A stretch of DNA of 64,000 nt from Rheinheimera salexigens (GCF_001752395.1 NZ_MKEK01000001.1:1167044-1231043), one strand, 5' to 3'; shown: positions 45,252 to 55,290, counted from the stretch's first letter. Made by a program: numbers and translations. The notes: generated by a model not told the origin, from the letters alone.

Positions 45252-47204
45252 TTATTGTGGGCTGCTCATAACTAAGCCTTTCTGATTTAAAATAGCGGCA
45301 ATTTCCGGCACGCTATCAGGGTCATCTATGGTCGACGGAATAGAAAGTGGTTCGCCATTAGTAATACCGCGTAAAAGCTTACGTAAAATTTTACCCGAGC
45401 GGGTTTTGGGTAAGCGCGGCACCACTATCACTTGCTTAAAGCTCGCCACCGCCCCAATTTCCTCTCTTACCATGGCCACTAATTCGGCTTGTAAAATGGT
45501 ATCGTCTATTTGCTGGCCATTTTTCAGTAGCACCATGGCTAGCGGTTGTTGGCCTTTAATCGCATCGTGGATACCGATAACACAACACTCTGCTATTGCT
45601 GGATGATTGGCGACAATTTGCTCCATTTCTCCGGTAGATAAGCGATGTCCTGCTACGTTTATGACATCATCAGTACGGCCCATCACAAATAAGTAACCGT
45701 CTTCATCAATATAGCCACCATCACCACTGTCATAGTAGCCAGCAAAAGTACTTAGATAACTATCATGAAAGCGCTGTTCATCCTGCCAAATAGTGGTGAG
45801 ACAACCTGGTGGCAAGGGCAGCTTAAGCGCGATAAAGCCTTGCTCATTAGGGCGAAGCCTGCGGCCTTGATCAGATAGGATCTGCACGTTGTAACCTGGG
45901 ATAGGCAATGAAGACGAACCCGGTTTAACGGCAAAATGGGCTATGCCAATTGGATTGGCTGCAATTGGCCAGCCGGTTTCAGTTTGCCACCAATGATCAA
46001 TCACCGGTTTATGTAGCTTTTCACATGCCCAGTGCAGCGTAGCTGGATCTAAGCGTTCTCCGGCCATAAAAATATAGCGCAATGCAGATAAATCATATTG
46101 CTGTAAGCTTGCTTCAGGATCTTCTTTGCGAATAGCTCTAAAGGCGGTGGGGGCGGCAAATAAAGTATTGACCTTATATTCCGCACAAACTCGCCAAAAT
46201 GCTCCAGCATCGGGTGTCATTACGGGCTTTCCTTCGTACATGACCGTTGTACAGCCAGCGATAAGGGGGCCATACACAATATAAGAATGGCCAACCACCC
46301 AACCGACATCAGATGCAGCCCAAAACACATCACCGATTTGGCAATTATAAACATGGCGCATACTGTAATTTAACGCGACCGCGTAGCCGCCATTATCGCG
46401 CACCACACCTTTAGGTTTACCCGTGGTGCCCGAGGTATATAAAATATATAACGGATCAGTAGCTTTTACCGGTGTACAAGGCGCGGGTAAAGCATGTTGC
46501 ATGGCATGTTGCCAGTCGATATCACGCGGTGGCTGCATCGGCGCAATTAGTTGTTCGCGTTGATAGATAATGCAGTTTGTCGGCTGATGTTTACTGAGTT
46601 GCAAGGCTTTATCTAATAAGGGCTTATAGGCGATAATACGGCTGACTTCAATACCACATGATGCGCTAACCACCAGTTTAGGTTTGGCATCATCAATACG
46701 AACTGCCAATTCTTGTGCTGAAAAGCCACCAAATACTACAGAGTGAATGGCGCCTAAACGGGCAACTGCTAGCATGGCTATCGCAGCTTCTGGGATCATC
46801 GGCATATAAATAACGACCCGATCGCCTTTACTAACACCTTGTTGTTGCAGCACACCCGCAAAGCAAGCCACTTGGTGCTGTAATTGGTTATAGCTAAATT
46901 GCTGCTTAGTATTTGTCACCGGAGAGTCAAAAATAAGCGCAGTTTGCTCCCCTCTGCCTTGCTCAATATGATAATCCAATGCCATGTAAGCGATATTTAA
47001 TACCGCATCGCCAAACCATTGATAATGGCCGGAAGTAAGTTGCTGCAAAATGCTATTAGGAGCTTTATACCATGGCAGTTGTTTAGCTTGTTCAGCCCAA
47101 AATAACTCCGGTGTATTCAGTGCTTGCTGAAATTGTTGCTGATACTGTTTTTGCTGGCTGACAGGGCTAACTGCAGCATTTATGTCATTTCCATTGTTAA
47201 GCAT
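45252..47204 (-). CDS. prpE: Propionate--CoA ligase-type acyl-CoA synthetase
   Basis: An ANL-family adenylate-forming enzyme of 650 residues, activating a short acyl group with ATP and CoA. The AMP-binding motif YILYTSGTTGKPKGVVRD near residue 265, WWQTETGWPIAANP, the hinge DGYLFVMGRTDDVINVAGHR and the C-terminal PKTRSGKILRK, whose lysine is the usual acetylation target, are intact. The PKGVVRDNGGYAVAL wording favours PrpE over Acs. No prpBCD methylcitrate genes are adjacent, so the substrate remains inferred. It is divergent from arfB. Confidence 0.83.
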   Translation of the reverse strand: MLNNGNDINAAVSPVSQQKQYQQQFQQALNTPELFWAEQAKQLPWYKAPNSILQQLTSGHYQWFGDAVLNIAYMALDYHIEQGRGEQTALIFDSPVTNTKQQFSYNQLQHQVACFAGVLQQQGVSKGDRVVIYMPMIPEAAIAMLAVARLGAIHSVVFGGFSAQELAVRIDDAKPKLVVSASCGIEVSRIIAYKPLLDKALQLSKHQPTNCIIYQREQLIAPMQPPRDIDWQHAMQHALPAPCTPVKATDPLYILYTSGTTGKPKGVVRDNGGYAVALNYSMRHVYNCQIGDVFWAASDVGWVVGHSYIVYGPLIAGCTTVMYEGKPVMTPDAGAFWRVCAEYKVNTLFAAPTAFRAIRKEDPEASLQQYDLSALRYIFMAGERLDPATLHWACEKLHKPVIDHWWQTETGWPIAANPIGIAHFAVKPGSSSLPIPGYNVQILSDQGRRLRPNEQGFIALKLPLPPGCLTTIWQDEQRFHDSYLSTFAGYYDSGDGGYIDEDGYLFVMGRTDDVINVAGHRLSTGEMEQIVANHPAIAECCVIGIHDAIKGQQPLAMVLLKNGQQIDDTILQAELVAMVREEIGAVASFKQVIVVPRLPKTRSGKILRKLLRGITNGEPLSIPSTIDDPDSVPEIAAILNQKGLVMSSPQ

Positions 47205-47361
47205 AATAAGTCCCTCATAACTTAATCGTTAGCCTACTGTAGCGAATTTTTTGCTGAGATAAACTTAGACCTTAGCCTTAGTTCTGGCATAAGTTGCGGC
47301 ATAAACTTGTTACTGAGCGGTGAATATGTTCAGATCTAGTTTTAGCTAAGTAAGGATAAAA

Positions 47362-47781
47362 ATGGCAATAGAGATAACTAAAGATGTACAGATAGCGGAT
47401 AGCGAAATTGATTGGCAGTTTGTGCGAGCATCTGGTGCAGGGGGGCAGCATGTCAATAAAGTGTCGACTGCTGTGGTGTTAATGTTTGATATTAATGCGT
47501 CGTCATTACCAGAATTTTTTAAACAACGCTTATTAGAATTTACTGATCATCGTATTAGCAAAAGCGGTAAGGTGATTATTAAAAGTCAGCAGACTCGCAG
47601 CCAAGAAATGAACCGTGAGATGGCTTTAGCACAATTTATTGAATTAATTAATGCCTCTACTGTGGTGGCAAAGAAGCGCATTGCTACTAAAGCCAGTTAT
47701 GGCAGCAAGCAGCGCCGTTTGGCAACTAAGAAACAAAAAGGCGCAACTAAAGCGCTACGCCAATCTAAACCTGATTTTTAA
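47362..47781 (+). CDS. arfB: Alternative ribosome-rescue factor B
   Basis: ArfB (YaeJ) is a codon-independent peptidyl-tRNA hydrolase that frees ribosomes stalled on truncated messages. The 139-residue protein has the catalytic GGQ at residues 27-29 ([14 protein letters not shown]) and a lysine/arginine-rich tail (~105-135, ATKASYGSKQRR and KKQKGATKALR) that enters the empty mRNA channel. AAGGATAAAA precedes the start. It is convergent with dbpA, 19 nt apart. Confidence 0.95.
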   Translation: MAIEITKDVQIADSEIDWQFVRASGAGGQHVNKVSTAVVLMFDINASSLPEFFKQRLLEFTDHRISKSGKVIIKSQQTRSQEMNREMALAQFIELINASTVVAKKRIATKASYGSKQRRLATKKQKGATKALRQSKPDF

Positions 47782-47800
47782 ATCGGTGGTTATTAACTGC

Positions 47801-49180
47801 TTATAGCATTCTAGCCCGAACAGATTTCGCTTTAATTTTACCTTGCTGAATTAATTGTAAGGCTAACTTAACGGCAGAACGTTTAACCGCAACAAAGCTC
47901 CAAATATCATGCAGCTGAATTTTACCTAAATCATCATTAGTTAATTGTTTACTTGCAGTAAGCGCACCAACAATATCGCCCGCTCGAATTTTATGCTTTT
48001 TACCGGCATCAAGTTGTAAGGTTACCATTACAGGCTTAGCCGGTTGTAATTGGTTATTAAGTGCGGGTAATTCGCTAGCAACGATAGTAATACCTAAGCC
48101 GTCTTCAATTGGCGGTAACTTACCGGCATCACTGGCGGTAAATAAGCTTAATGCCATACCGGTTTCACCAGCACGGCCGGTACGACCAATGCGGTGAATA
48201 TGGGTATCGGCATCATGGGCAAGTTGGTAATTAAAGATAGCATCAACGCTACTAATATCTAAACCACGCGCAGCGACATCAGTGGCGACTAATACACAGG
48301 CACTGCCGTTAGCAAATTGCACTAAAGTTTGATCGCGATCTTTTTGTTCCATATCACCATGCAAGGCTAATACACTAAAACCATATTGATGCAGGGCATC
48401 GGCCACATCTTGGGTTTCGCGCTTAGTATTACAAAACACGATACTGCTTTGGCCTTGGTAATGGAGCAATAAATTATACAGTGCGGTTAACCGGCTGCGT
48501 TGATCGTTAACTTGAAAAAATTGCTGATCAATAATGCTGTTGTCATGTTGATGTGCAATAGTCACTTCAACCGGATCTTTTAATAAGCGTTGGCTAAGTT
48601 TAGCAATTGCTGCTGGATAAGTGGCGCTAAATAATAAGGTTTGGCGTTGGCTTGGCGCTTTACTCATTATGGTATCTAAATCGGCCTGAAAGCCCATTTC
48701 TAACATACGATCGGCTTCATCTAATACTAGGGTGGTTAAATCGTCTAGTTTTAGTCGGCCTTTATCTAAATGGTCAATTATCCGCCCCGGCGTACCAACA
48801 ATAATATGGGCGCCGTGCTCTAACGAGCCAATTTGTGGCCCTAATGGTACGCCGCCACACAGGGTGAGAATTTTAATATTATGAATATTACGGGCTAATT
48901 TGCGCAGTTCAGCAGCAACTTGATCCGCTAACTCACGGGTGGGACACAGCACTAAGCTTTGCACCCGAAAATATTTCACATCTAGCTTGGCTAAAATGCC
49001 TAAACCAAAAGTGGCGGTTTTACCCGAGCCAGTTTTGGCTTTGGCAATAACGTCTTTACCTGCTAATACGGCAGGTAAGGCTTCCGCTTGGATCTCGGTC
49101 ATTTCGGTATAACCAAGATCGGTTAAATTAGTTAATAAGGCCGTTGGTATATTTAAAGTCGAAAAAGATTGGCGCGTCAT
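47801..49180 (-). CDS. dbpA: DEAD-box RNA helicase DbpA
   Basis: DbpA acts in large-subunit assembly through hairpin 92 of 23S rRNA. The start is taken at ATG 49180 (MTRQSFSTLNIPTALL), six bases after GGAG, giving 459 residues; a longer frame would add 27 implausible residues. Motifs: AKTGSGKT, DEADRMLEMGFQADL, SAT in LLFSATYPAA and HRIGRTGRAG. The last ~75 residues, with HKIRAGDIVGALT and IQLHDIWSFVAVKRS, form the DbpA RNA-binding domain, which separates it from other DEAD-box proteins. Confidence 0.95.
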   Translation of the reverse strand: MTRQSFSTLNIPTALLTNLTDLGYTEMTEIQAEALPAVLAGKDVIAKAKTGSGKTATFGLGILAKLDVKYFRVQSLVLCPTRELADQVAAELRKLARNIHNIKILTLCGGVPLGPQIGSLEHGAHIIVGTPGRIIDHLDKGRLKLDDLTTLVLDEADRMLEMGFQADLDTIMSKAPSQRQTLLFSATYPAAIAKLSQRLLKDPVEVTIAHQHDNSIIDQQFFQVNDQRSRLTALYNLLLHYQGQSSIVFCNTKRETQDVADALHQYGFSVLALHGDMEQKDRDQTLVQFANGSACVLVATDVAARGLDISSVDAIFNYQLAHDADTHIHRIGRTGRAGETGMALSLFTASDAGKLPPIEDGLGITIVASELPALNNQLQPAKPVMVTLQLDAGKKHKIRAGDIVGALTASKQLTNDDLGKIQLHDIWSFVAVKRSAVKLALQLIQQGKIKAKSVRARML

Positions 49181-49411
49181 GCGTGGCTCCGCAAAAGAAA
49201 GTACTGCAGGCAGCTGCCAGCAAAAGGGGCGGCATTGTAGCAGAACTAGTGTGGTTTGCATTAGCTAGATGCTGGTTTTTTCAGCATTGCTCTAAGTGCA
49301 TTGAATTTTAATATAACACGCTAGCCTATTTTTTCAGCAATTGACATTTTTTGACTCAGATAGAACGCAATACAGCACAATTAAGTTGCGCTCAGATCAT
49401 CATGCCGTAAC

Positions 49412-52400
49412 ATGCGGCGTATAAAATCTCTTGATCAGGAAGCAATAGTGTCGGCCCTACTACAGTTGTTTAGTTATCCAGCAGACAGTTTATTATTAAG
49501 CGGTGATTATAATTATGTGCTAGTAGCACTGTCGATTTTTATTGCGGTATCCGCCTCAACCTTAGCCTTGGCGTTAGCCGATGAAGCTAGGCATCTGGCG
49601 GGTACACAGCGCCGAATTGTATTATTTACTGGCAGTATTGCGTTAGGAACCGGGATATGGGCGATGCACTTTATTGGCATGCTAGCCTTTATGCTCTGCA
49701 CGCCAGTGAGTTATCTTACCAATACCACTTTATTATCCATGCTGCCTAGCTTGTTTGCTTCATGGGTTGCGCTCACCTTAATTTCTCGGCACAAAATTAC
49801 AGCTTTACCGTTATTACTTGGCGGTGTGCTGATGGGCGCCGGTATTGGTGCTATGCATTATTCTGGCATGGCAGCGATGACCATGTCAGCTCAGTTACGT
49901 TACTCACCTAGTATCTTTGCACTATCGATTGTAGTCGCGGTAGCACTGTCTATTTTAGCGCTTTATGTCCGATTTGGCGTGGCTAAATTACAGTTTAAAT
50001 TAGCCGCTTGGCATTTAAATATATTAGCGGGTGTGGTGATGGGCTTGGCCATTACAGCTATGCATTATACCGGCATGGCCGCTGCACGTTTTGTGGCACC
50101 TACTGATTTTGTTAGCCAAACTGACGTCCAGTCACAATCAGTGGTATTAGCGCTGTCTGTAGCCTTTGTCACGATATTAATTGGCGGCTTAGTGCTGGTA
50201 CTTAATTTATTAATTAAGTTTCAAAAACTAAGTAAAATAAAGCAAGCTAGCGCTGCACGGCTAGAAGCTATTATGCAAACTTCCTTAGATGCCATCATCA
50301 GTATTGATACCGACGGCAATATTTTAAATACTAATAAAGCTTCGGAAGCGATATTTGGTTGGCACCTGACTGACTTTATAAAACTTAATATTGGTGAACT
50401 GTTTCCAGAGCCTTATTTAAGCGAATATAAGCAATACTTGACCATGTTTCAGCAGACTAATCAGCCTAAGTTGTCTGGTGTTGCAAAAGAAATTCAATTA
50501 AAACATAAACAAGGTCATTTGATACCGGTACGCTTATCTATTGGCCATATTAATTTACCCGATACTAATATTATGGTGGTTTATATTAGTGATATTTCTA
50601 AACGGGTAGAAATGGAGCGGGTGCTTAGAGATAGAGAGCAGCAGCTAAGCTCATTGTTAAGTAATATTCCCGGAACGGCCTATCGCTGTCAACTAGACGC
50701 CCATTGGAGTATGTTGTTTATTAGCCAAGCAGTAAAAGAGCTTACTGGCTATCCGGTTACAGATTTTTTATTACCTAATCCAATCCGGCATTTCTCCGAT
50801 TTAATTCATCCAGATGACCAAGAGCAGTTTAAACAGTTTAAACAGTTAGAACATAGCCAATCGTTTGAGTTTGAATATCGTATTCTCCACAGCGATGGCA
50901 GTGAGCGCTGGGTGTTTGATCATGGTTATTGCGTTCGGGATGAGTCAGGAGCAATCTTGTGGCTAGATGGCTTTATGATGGACATCAGCGGCCGTAAAGC
51001 TTTAGAGCAAGGCTTGATTAGTGCACGGCAACAAGCCGAACAAGCGGCGGCGGCAAGGGCAAGTTTTATGGCTAATATGAGCCACGAAATTCGCACGCCG
51101 ATGAATGCGATTTTAGGTTTCACCGATATTTTATTAGAGACTAAATTAGACAGTGAACAGCAAAAATATTTATCAACCGTTAGCGGTGCGTCGCGCTCGT
51201 TATTACATCTACTAAATGATGTATTAGATAGTGCTAAGTTAGAAAAAGGCAAATTAGATCTGGAGCTAATGGCATTTTCTTTACGCGAGTTGTTAGACAG
51301 TGTTATTTCAACGCTGTGGCTGCAAGCGCGGCAAAAAAGTCTGCAGTTAAACTTACATGTTAGTGCCGATATTAGCGAGTATGTTTATGGTGCTCGCGAC
51401 AGGTTACGACAAATATTATTAAACATTATTGGCAATGCCATTAAGTTTACCGAACAAGGTAGCGTGACGGTAAACGTATTCAAACAAGCTGACATGATTC
51501 AATTCGAAGTGCTGGATACCGGTATAGGTATTCCTGCCGAGCGATTAAAGCAAATTTTTGAGCCTTTTACTCAGGCTGATGCGTCAATGAGTCGTCGATT
51601 TGGTGGTACAGGACTAGGCACCACCATTAGCAAGCAATTGGTTGAGCTTATGGGTGGCGACATTAATGCCACCAGTACTGCAGGTCAAGGCAGTTGCTTT
51701 AGCTTTAACTTGCCGCTAAAGACAGCTGCTAAAAGCGATATTACGGTTATAGCCAATGTTAAACTCAATCCGCTGCATATTTTAATCGCGGATGACATCG
51801 CACAAAATATTGAGTTGCTGACCATTTTATTGCAACGAGCGGGTCATACGGTAGATGCGGTTGTTAATGGTGAGCAAATATTACAGCAGTTACAGCTGCA
51901 TAATTATGACTTGGTTATATTAGATAGCCAAATGCCTGTTATGGATGGTATTACCGCCGCCAAACAGCGCCGTGCTTATGAAAAACAACGCTCGTTACCT
52001 GCAGTACCGATGATAGTATTAACGGCCAGTGTATTGCCAGAAGACAAGCTGGCTGCTCGCAACGCTGGCATTGAAGGTTTTGCTAGTAAACCGGTTAATA
52101 TTGATGGCTTGCAGTTAGAGATAGCGCGGGTATTAAAATTAGATGTTAAAGCAACCCAAGCAAAAACCGCTGCAATTAGTCAAAATAGCAACAATATAAA
52201 TGTCACTAAAGGCATTGCTATGTGGGGCTCAGTAGGTGCTTATTTAGCTGAAGTTGGCCGTTTTTTACAGCAATATCAGCCATGGCCGGCTCAGCTAAGT
52301 GAGGCATTACAACATCAGAACTTCGATGTAATTAAGCACAGCTGTCACGCCGTTAAAGGCTTAAGTGGTAATTTGGCGTTAAGCCAAATTTATCGTTTAT

Positions 52401-52792
52401 CTAGTCAACTTGAACAACAAATTCAGCAAGCCAATATTATTGAGTGTCAGGCCAGTATCGATGCTATTACCGCCTTATTTGGCCTTATCCAACAAGAATA
52501 TCTGCTGTTAACTGAACAGGTAAACACCACACAACAACAGCAAATATCTACTGAACCGCCACAAAATGTTAGCTTAATTATTAGCAACTTACTGCATGCC
52601 GCCAAGCAAAATCAGTTAGATGATGTGGCAATCAACCAATTGCAACAGTGCAAGTTCCTGCACAGTAATAGCACAGTAGTGCAGTTAATCGCTGCATTTA
52701 ACGACTTTGAATTTAGTTTAGCCACTGAGTTATTAATCAGTTTGCAACAGCAATGTGCGGCAGAGGAAATAGATAATGCCACTAGCGTCTAA
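49412..52792 (+). CDS. MHYT-PAS-PAS hybrid histidine kinase with REC and Hpt domains
   Basis: A very large (up to 1126-residue) membrane phosphorelay kinase. The N-terminal sensor is an MHYT domain with the three signatures MHFIGM, MHYSGM and MHYTGM among seven helices (~40-270), proposed to bind copper and sense oxygen, CO or NO. Two PAS-type domains (~280-400, ~410-530) precede HisKA with NMSHEIRTPMNA (His558), an ATPase domain (RFGGTGLGTTI), a receiver with Asp838 in ILDSQMPVMDG, and an Hpt with HSCHAVKGLSG (His979). GTG 49448, after AGGAAGC, is an alternative start. The gene overlaps the HD-GYP regulator by 17 nt. Confidence 0.92.
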   Translation: MRRIKSLDQEAIVSALLQLFSYPADSLLLSGDYNYVLVALSIFIAVSASTLALALADEARHLAGTQRRIVLFTGSIALGTGIWAMHFIGMLAFMLCTPVSYLTNTTLLSMLPSLFASWVALTLISRHKITALPLLLGGVLMGAGIGAMHYSGMAAMTMSAQLRYSPSIFALSIVVAVALSILALYVRFGVAKLQFKLAAWHLNILAGVVMGLAITAMHYTGMAAARFVAPTDFVSQTDVQSQSVVLALSVAFVTILIGGLVLVLNLLIKFQKLSKIKQASAARLEAIMQTSLDAIISIDTDGNILNTNKASEAIFGWHLTDFIKLNIGELFPEPYLSEYKQYLTMFQQTNQPKLSGVAKEIQLKHKQGHLIPVRLSIGHINLPDTNIMVVYISDISKRVEMERVLRDREQQLSSLLSNIPGTAYRCQLDAHWSMLFISQAVKELTGYPVTDFLLPNPIRHFSDLIHPDDQEQFKQFKQLEHSQSFEFEYRILHSDGSERWVFDHGYCVRDESGAILWLDGFMMDISGRKALEQGLISARQQAEQAAAARASFMANMSHEIRTPMNAILGFTDILLETKLDSEQQKYLSTVSGASRSLLHLLNDVLDSAKLEKGKLDLELMAFSLRELLDSVISTLWLQARQKSLQLNLHVSADISEYVYGARDRLRQILLNIIGNAIKFTEQGSVTVNVFKQADMIQFEVLDTGIGIPAERLKQIFEPFTQADASMSRRFGGTGLGTTISKQLVELMGGDINATSTAGQGSCFSFNLPLKTAAKSDITVIANVKLNPLHILIADDIAQNIELLTILLQRAGHTVDAVVNGEQILQQLQLHNYDLVILDSQMPVMDGITAAKQRRAYEKQRSLPAVPMIVLTASVLPEDKLAARNAGIEGFASKPVNIDGLQLEIARVLKLDVKATQAKTAAISQNSNNINVTKGIAMWGSVGAYLAEVGRFLQQYQPWPAQLSEALQHQNFDVIKHSCHAVKGLSGNLALSQIYRLSSQLEQQIQQANIIECQASIDAITALFGLIQQEYLLLTEQVNTTQQQQISTEPPQNVSLIISNLLHAAKQNQLDDVAINQLQQCKFLHSNSTVVQLIAAFNDFEFSLATELLISLQQQCAAEEIDNATSV

Positions 52793-53765
52793 AGCAAGTA
52801 TTTTATTGGTTGACGATGAGCCGACCAATTTACGGGTTTTAAAACAAGTATTACAACAGGACTACAAGTTAATTTATGCCCGCAGTGGTCAAGAGGCCAT
52901 AGAGTTAGCACAGCGCGAACAACCGGACTTAATTTTATTGGATATTATGATGCCGGGGATGACCGGCTACGAAGTGTGTCGAACGCTTAAAGCGCACTCG
53001 ACGACACTGGCTATCCCTATCATTTTTGTGACTGCCTTGCAGCAAGAGCGTGATGAAGCACATGGCTTTGAAGTCGGAGCGGTTGATTATATTACTAAGC
53101 CTATTACGCCCATTGTGGTTCAAGCAAGGGTAAAAAACCAGTTATCGTTAGTGCGGGCAGATGAACTAAAGCGCACTCGATTGCAAGTTGTTGAGCGTTT
53201 AGGCCGAGCGGCTGAATATAAAGATAATGAAACTGGCTTGCATGTAAAGCGGATGAGTCATTACTCGCAGCTTATCGCGTTAGCGGCAGGTTGTTGTCCG
53301 CATTGGTCGGAAGAATTACTTCATGCTGCGCCTATGCATGATATTGGCAAGATAGGGATACCCGATAATATTTTACTAAAACCGGGTCGGTTAGATGATG
53401 CCGAAATGGCCATTATGCGCCAGCATGCGCAAATAGGTGCGACTATTTTAGGCGATGATGATTCAACATTAATGACCCTAGCAAAATCAGTGGCATTAAA
53501 TCACCATGAAAAATGGGATGGCACTGGCTATCCTAGTGGTATTAGCGGTGCCGATATACCCTTAGAGGCGCGTATTGTGGCGCTAGCCGATGTGTTTGAT
53601 GCCTTAACCAGTAAAAGGCCGTATAAAGAAGCTTGGTCGGTTGAGCAAGCAATGGCGCATATTAAAAGCCAGAGCGGTTTACACTTTGATCCGGGCTTAG
53701 TGCCATTGCTAGAGCAGCAATTAACTGAAATTTTATTAATAAAAGCGCGCTGGCAAGAAAGCTAA
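52776..53765 (+). CDS. Response regulator with HD-GYP c-di-GMP phosphodiesterase output
   Basis: The 329-residue protein joins a receiver domain (residues ~8-125, phosphoacceptor Asp56 in LLDIMMPGMTG) to an HD-GYP domain (~135-320). The metal and signature residues are present: HDIGKIGIPD, HHEKWDGTGYP with the GYP triplet, and LADVFDALTSKRPYK. It should hydrolyse cyclic di-GMP when activated. Its start lies inside the 3' end of the MHYT kinase gene (17-nt overlap), so it is almost certainly that kinase's partner. A terminator hairpin follows at 53810. Confidence 0.94.
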   Translation: MPLASKASILLVDDEPTNLRVLKQVLQQDYKLIYARSGQEAIELAQREQPDLILLDIMMPGMTGYEVCRTLKAHSTTLAIPIIFVTALQQERDEAHGFEVGAVDYITKPITPIVVQARVKNQLSLVRADELKRTRLQVVERLGRAAEYKDNETGLHVKRMSHYSQLIALAAGCCPHWSEELLHAAPMHDIGKIGIPDNILLKPGRLDDAEMAIMRQHAQIGATILGDDDSTLMTLAKSVALNHHEKWDGTGYPSGISGADIPLEARIVALADVFDALTSKRPYKEAWSVEQAMAHIKSQSGLHFDPGLVPLLEQQLTEILLIKARWQES

Positions 53766-53809
53766 GCGCGCGGGTGAGCTTTATTTGAGCGGTACACGCG
53801 GTTAAAGCT

Positions 53810-53839
53810 AGGCTTAAGCTTTTAACCACTTAAGCTTTT
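53810..53839 (+). terminator. Terminator after the HD-GYP gene
   Basis: GCTTAAG (53812-53818) pairs with CTTAAGC (53829-53835), followed by TTTT. It overlaps the last codons of the convergent bactofilin gene. Confidence 0.5.
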
Positions 53840-54336
53840 GCGGCAGTTTTGGCTGCTGGGCTATTTACACTATCGGCACTAATATCACTTCTATCACTGG
53901 TATCGCTGGCTTCAGTTTTTGCATCAGTCTCAGCAAAGCTAACACTAGTTTTAGCGGCAGTGGTTAAGCTAATAACTTTTTCATCAGTGGTAGGGCGGGT
54001 TTTACCTAAGAAGCTGCCGCCACGTTCAATGCATAAATCATCAGAATGAATTGAACCATGCGCTTTACCATTAGGTAATATCTCAACGGTGTTAGCGTAA
54101 CAATCGCCTTCAAATAACCCATTAATCACTACCTTATCTGCAGTAATCTCGCCTTTTACTCGACCACTAGCACTAATGATCAAGGTTTTGTCACTAACAA
54201 TTTTACCTTCAACAAAGCCATCAATATGTACATCACAAGTTAATCGGATATTGCCGTTAATTGTGCATCCTTGACCGATAATAGTTGTAGTTGATTGCTG
54301 GCTTTTGTTTGTAGCATGCTTACTAAAGAATCCCAT
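53830..54336 (-). CDS. Bactofilin family protein
   Basis: Bactofilins polymerise into cytoskeletal filaments that position cell-wall enzymes. The 168-residue protein has a short N tail (MGFFSKHATNKSQQS), then a bactofilin beta-helix (~18-115) with the repetitive GNIRLTCDVHIDGFVEGKI, ADKVVINGLFEGDCYA and GSIHSDDLCIERGGSF pattern. A disordered Ser/Thr/Ala tail follows. It overlaps the upstream M23 peptidase gene by 97 nt. This pairing, also known from Helicobacter CcmA with Csd proteins, suggests it guides that enzyme. Confidence 0.92.
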   Translation of the reverse strand: MGFFSKHATNKSQQSTTTIIGQGCTINGNIRLTCDVHIDGFVEGKIVSDKTLIISASGRVKGEITADKVVINGLFEGDCYANTVEILPNGKAHGSIHSDDLCIERGGSFLGKTRPTTDEKVISLTTAAKTSVSFAETDAKTEASDTSDRSDISADSVNSPAAKTAAKA

Positions 54337-55190
54337 TTAATGCTCCGTTCTTGTTCAAACACTAGATCGAAATTAGTCGCATCCCAATCCATAAAACTTT
54401 GTGGATTAAGCGCTCGATCAAGAAAGTGTATTTCATAATGTAAATGCGGTGCGGTTGATAAACCGGTGTTGCCAGACATAGCAATAAGCTGGCCTTTATG
54501 GACAAAAGTGCCACTTTTGACTTTAAACTCGTCTAAGTGGGCATATAAAGATGAAAAACCAAAGGCATGGCGAATTTTAAGCAGGTTGCCATAACCGGAT
54601 TTACTGGTTCTGACGACATCAACTACACCGTCGGCTGGCGCATAAATTGCGGTACCGCGTTTTGCCGATAAATCGACGCCTTTATGATGTTGTTGTTTGC
54701 CAATAATAGGGTGCTGCCGTGCGCCAAAACGGGATGTACGACGACGAAAATCTAACGGTGAGCCATTAGGGACTAATTGCAACATCGCTTGGCGTGCTGT
54801 GGAGTTTACCGAAGCGGTATCTAAGCGGTTCTCTAAGTTTTGTGGGTATTGCTGCTCAAGACCAAGCGCCAGTTCAATTTCACCTACGCGGTTAATGACT
54901 TGCAGCATTTCGTCTTTTTTCTGGCCAAGCTCTTGGGCTAATTGCTGCTTACTGTGTTGTAAATTAGCAATTTCATCTTTAAGAGTATTGGCTTGTACAG
55001 CCAGCTCTTTGCGCTGTATTCGAGTGTGATCGACGGTACGTAGCAAATAATCAATAACGCCAGCAGTGATTATAAGACCAAATAGCAGCAACCAGAGGCC
55101 AATAATAGCATTACGTTTAAACAACGCACTAATGTTGAAATGGCGTGTACCACTGATGGTAGAAACAGAAATGATAATGCGATCTTTCAT
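54240..55190 (-). CDS. M23-family peptidoglycan endopeptidase, membrane-anchored
   Basis: The 316-residue protein has one membrane helix (~28-48), a periplasmic coiled coil (~55-110) and a LytM/M23 domain. The zinc ligands are visible: HHKGVDLSA (His-x3-Asp) near residue 170 and HLHYEIHF (HxH) near 250. It should cleave peptide cross-links in the wall, or, if degenerate, regulate an amidase as EnvC/NlpD do; the intact ligands favour the former. Its last 32 codons are shared in another frame with the bactofilin gene. Confidence 0.92.
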   Translation of the reverse strand: MKDRIIISVSTISGTRHFNISALFKRNAIIGLWLLLFGLIITAGVIDYLLRTVDHTRIQRKELAVQANTLKDEIANLQHSKQQLAQELGQKKDEMLQVINRVGEIELALGLEQQYPQNLENRLDTASVNSTARQAMLQLVPNGSPLDFRRRTSRFGARQHPIIGKQQHHKGVDLSAKRGTAIYAPADGVVDVVRTSKSGYGNLLKIRHAFGFSSLYAHLDEFKVKSGTFVHKGQLIAMSGNTGLSTAPHLHYEIHFLDRALNPQSFMDWDATNFDLVFEQERSIKWDSLVSMLQTKASNQLQLLSVKDAQLTAISD

Positions 55191-55290
55191 TCAGATTGGT
55201 TCTGACTCAATGGTTAAAAAATAGTTAGACCGCCAAAATAGGGTGCTTTATAAGTAGTGTCAAGTTTTTTGACAGTTTGATATTTACCCA

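Noticed and set aside
45228..45252. TTCGGC/GCCGAA hairpin between the Kef antiporter and prpE as a terminator
   Set aside because: The stem is only six pairs and no T-run follows on either strand, so the evidence is too thin to list it.
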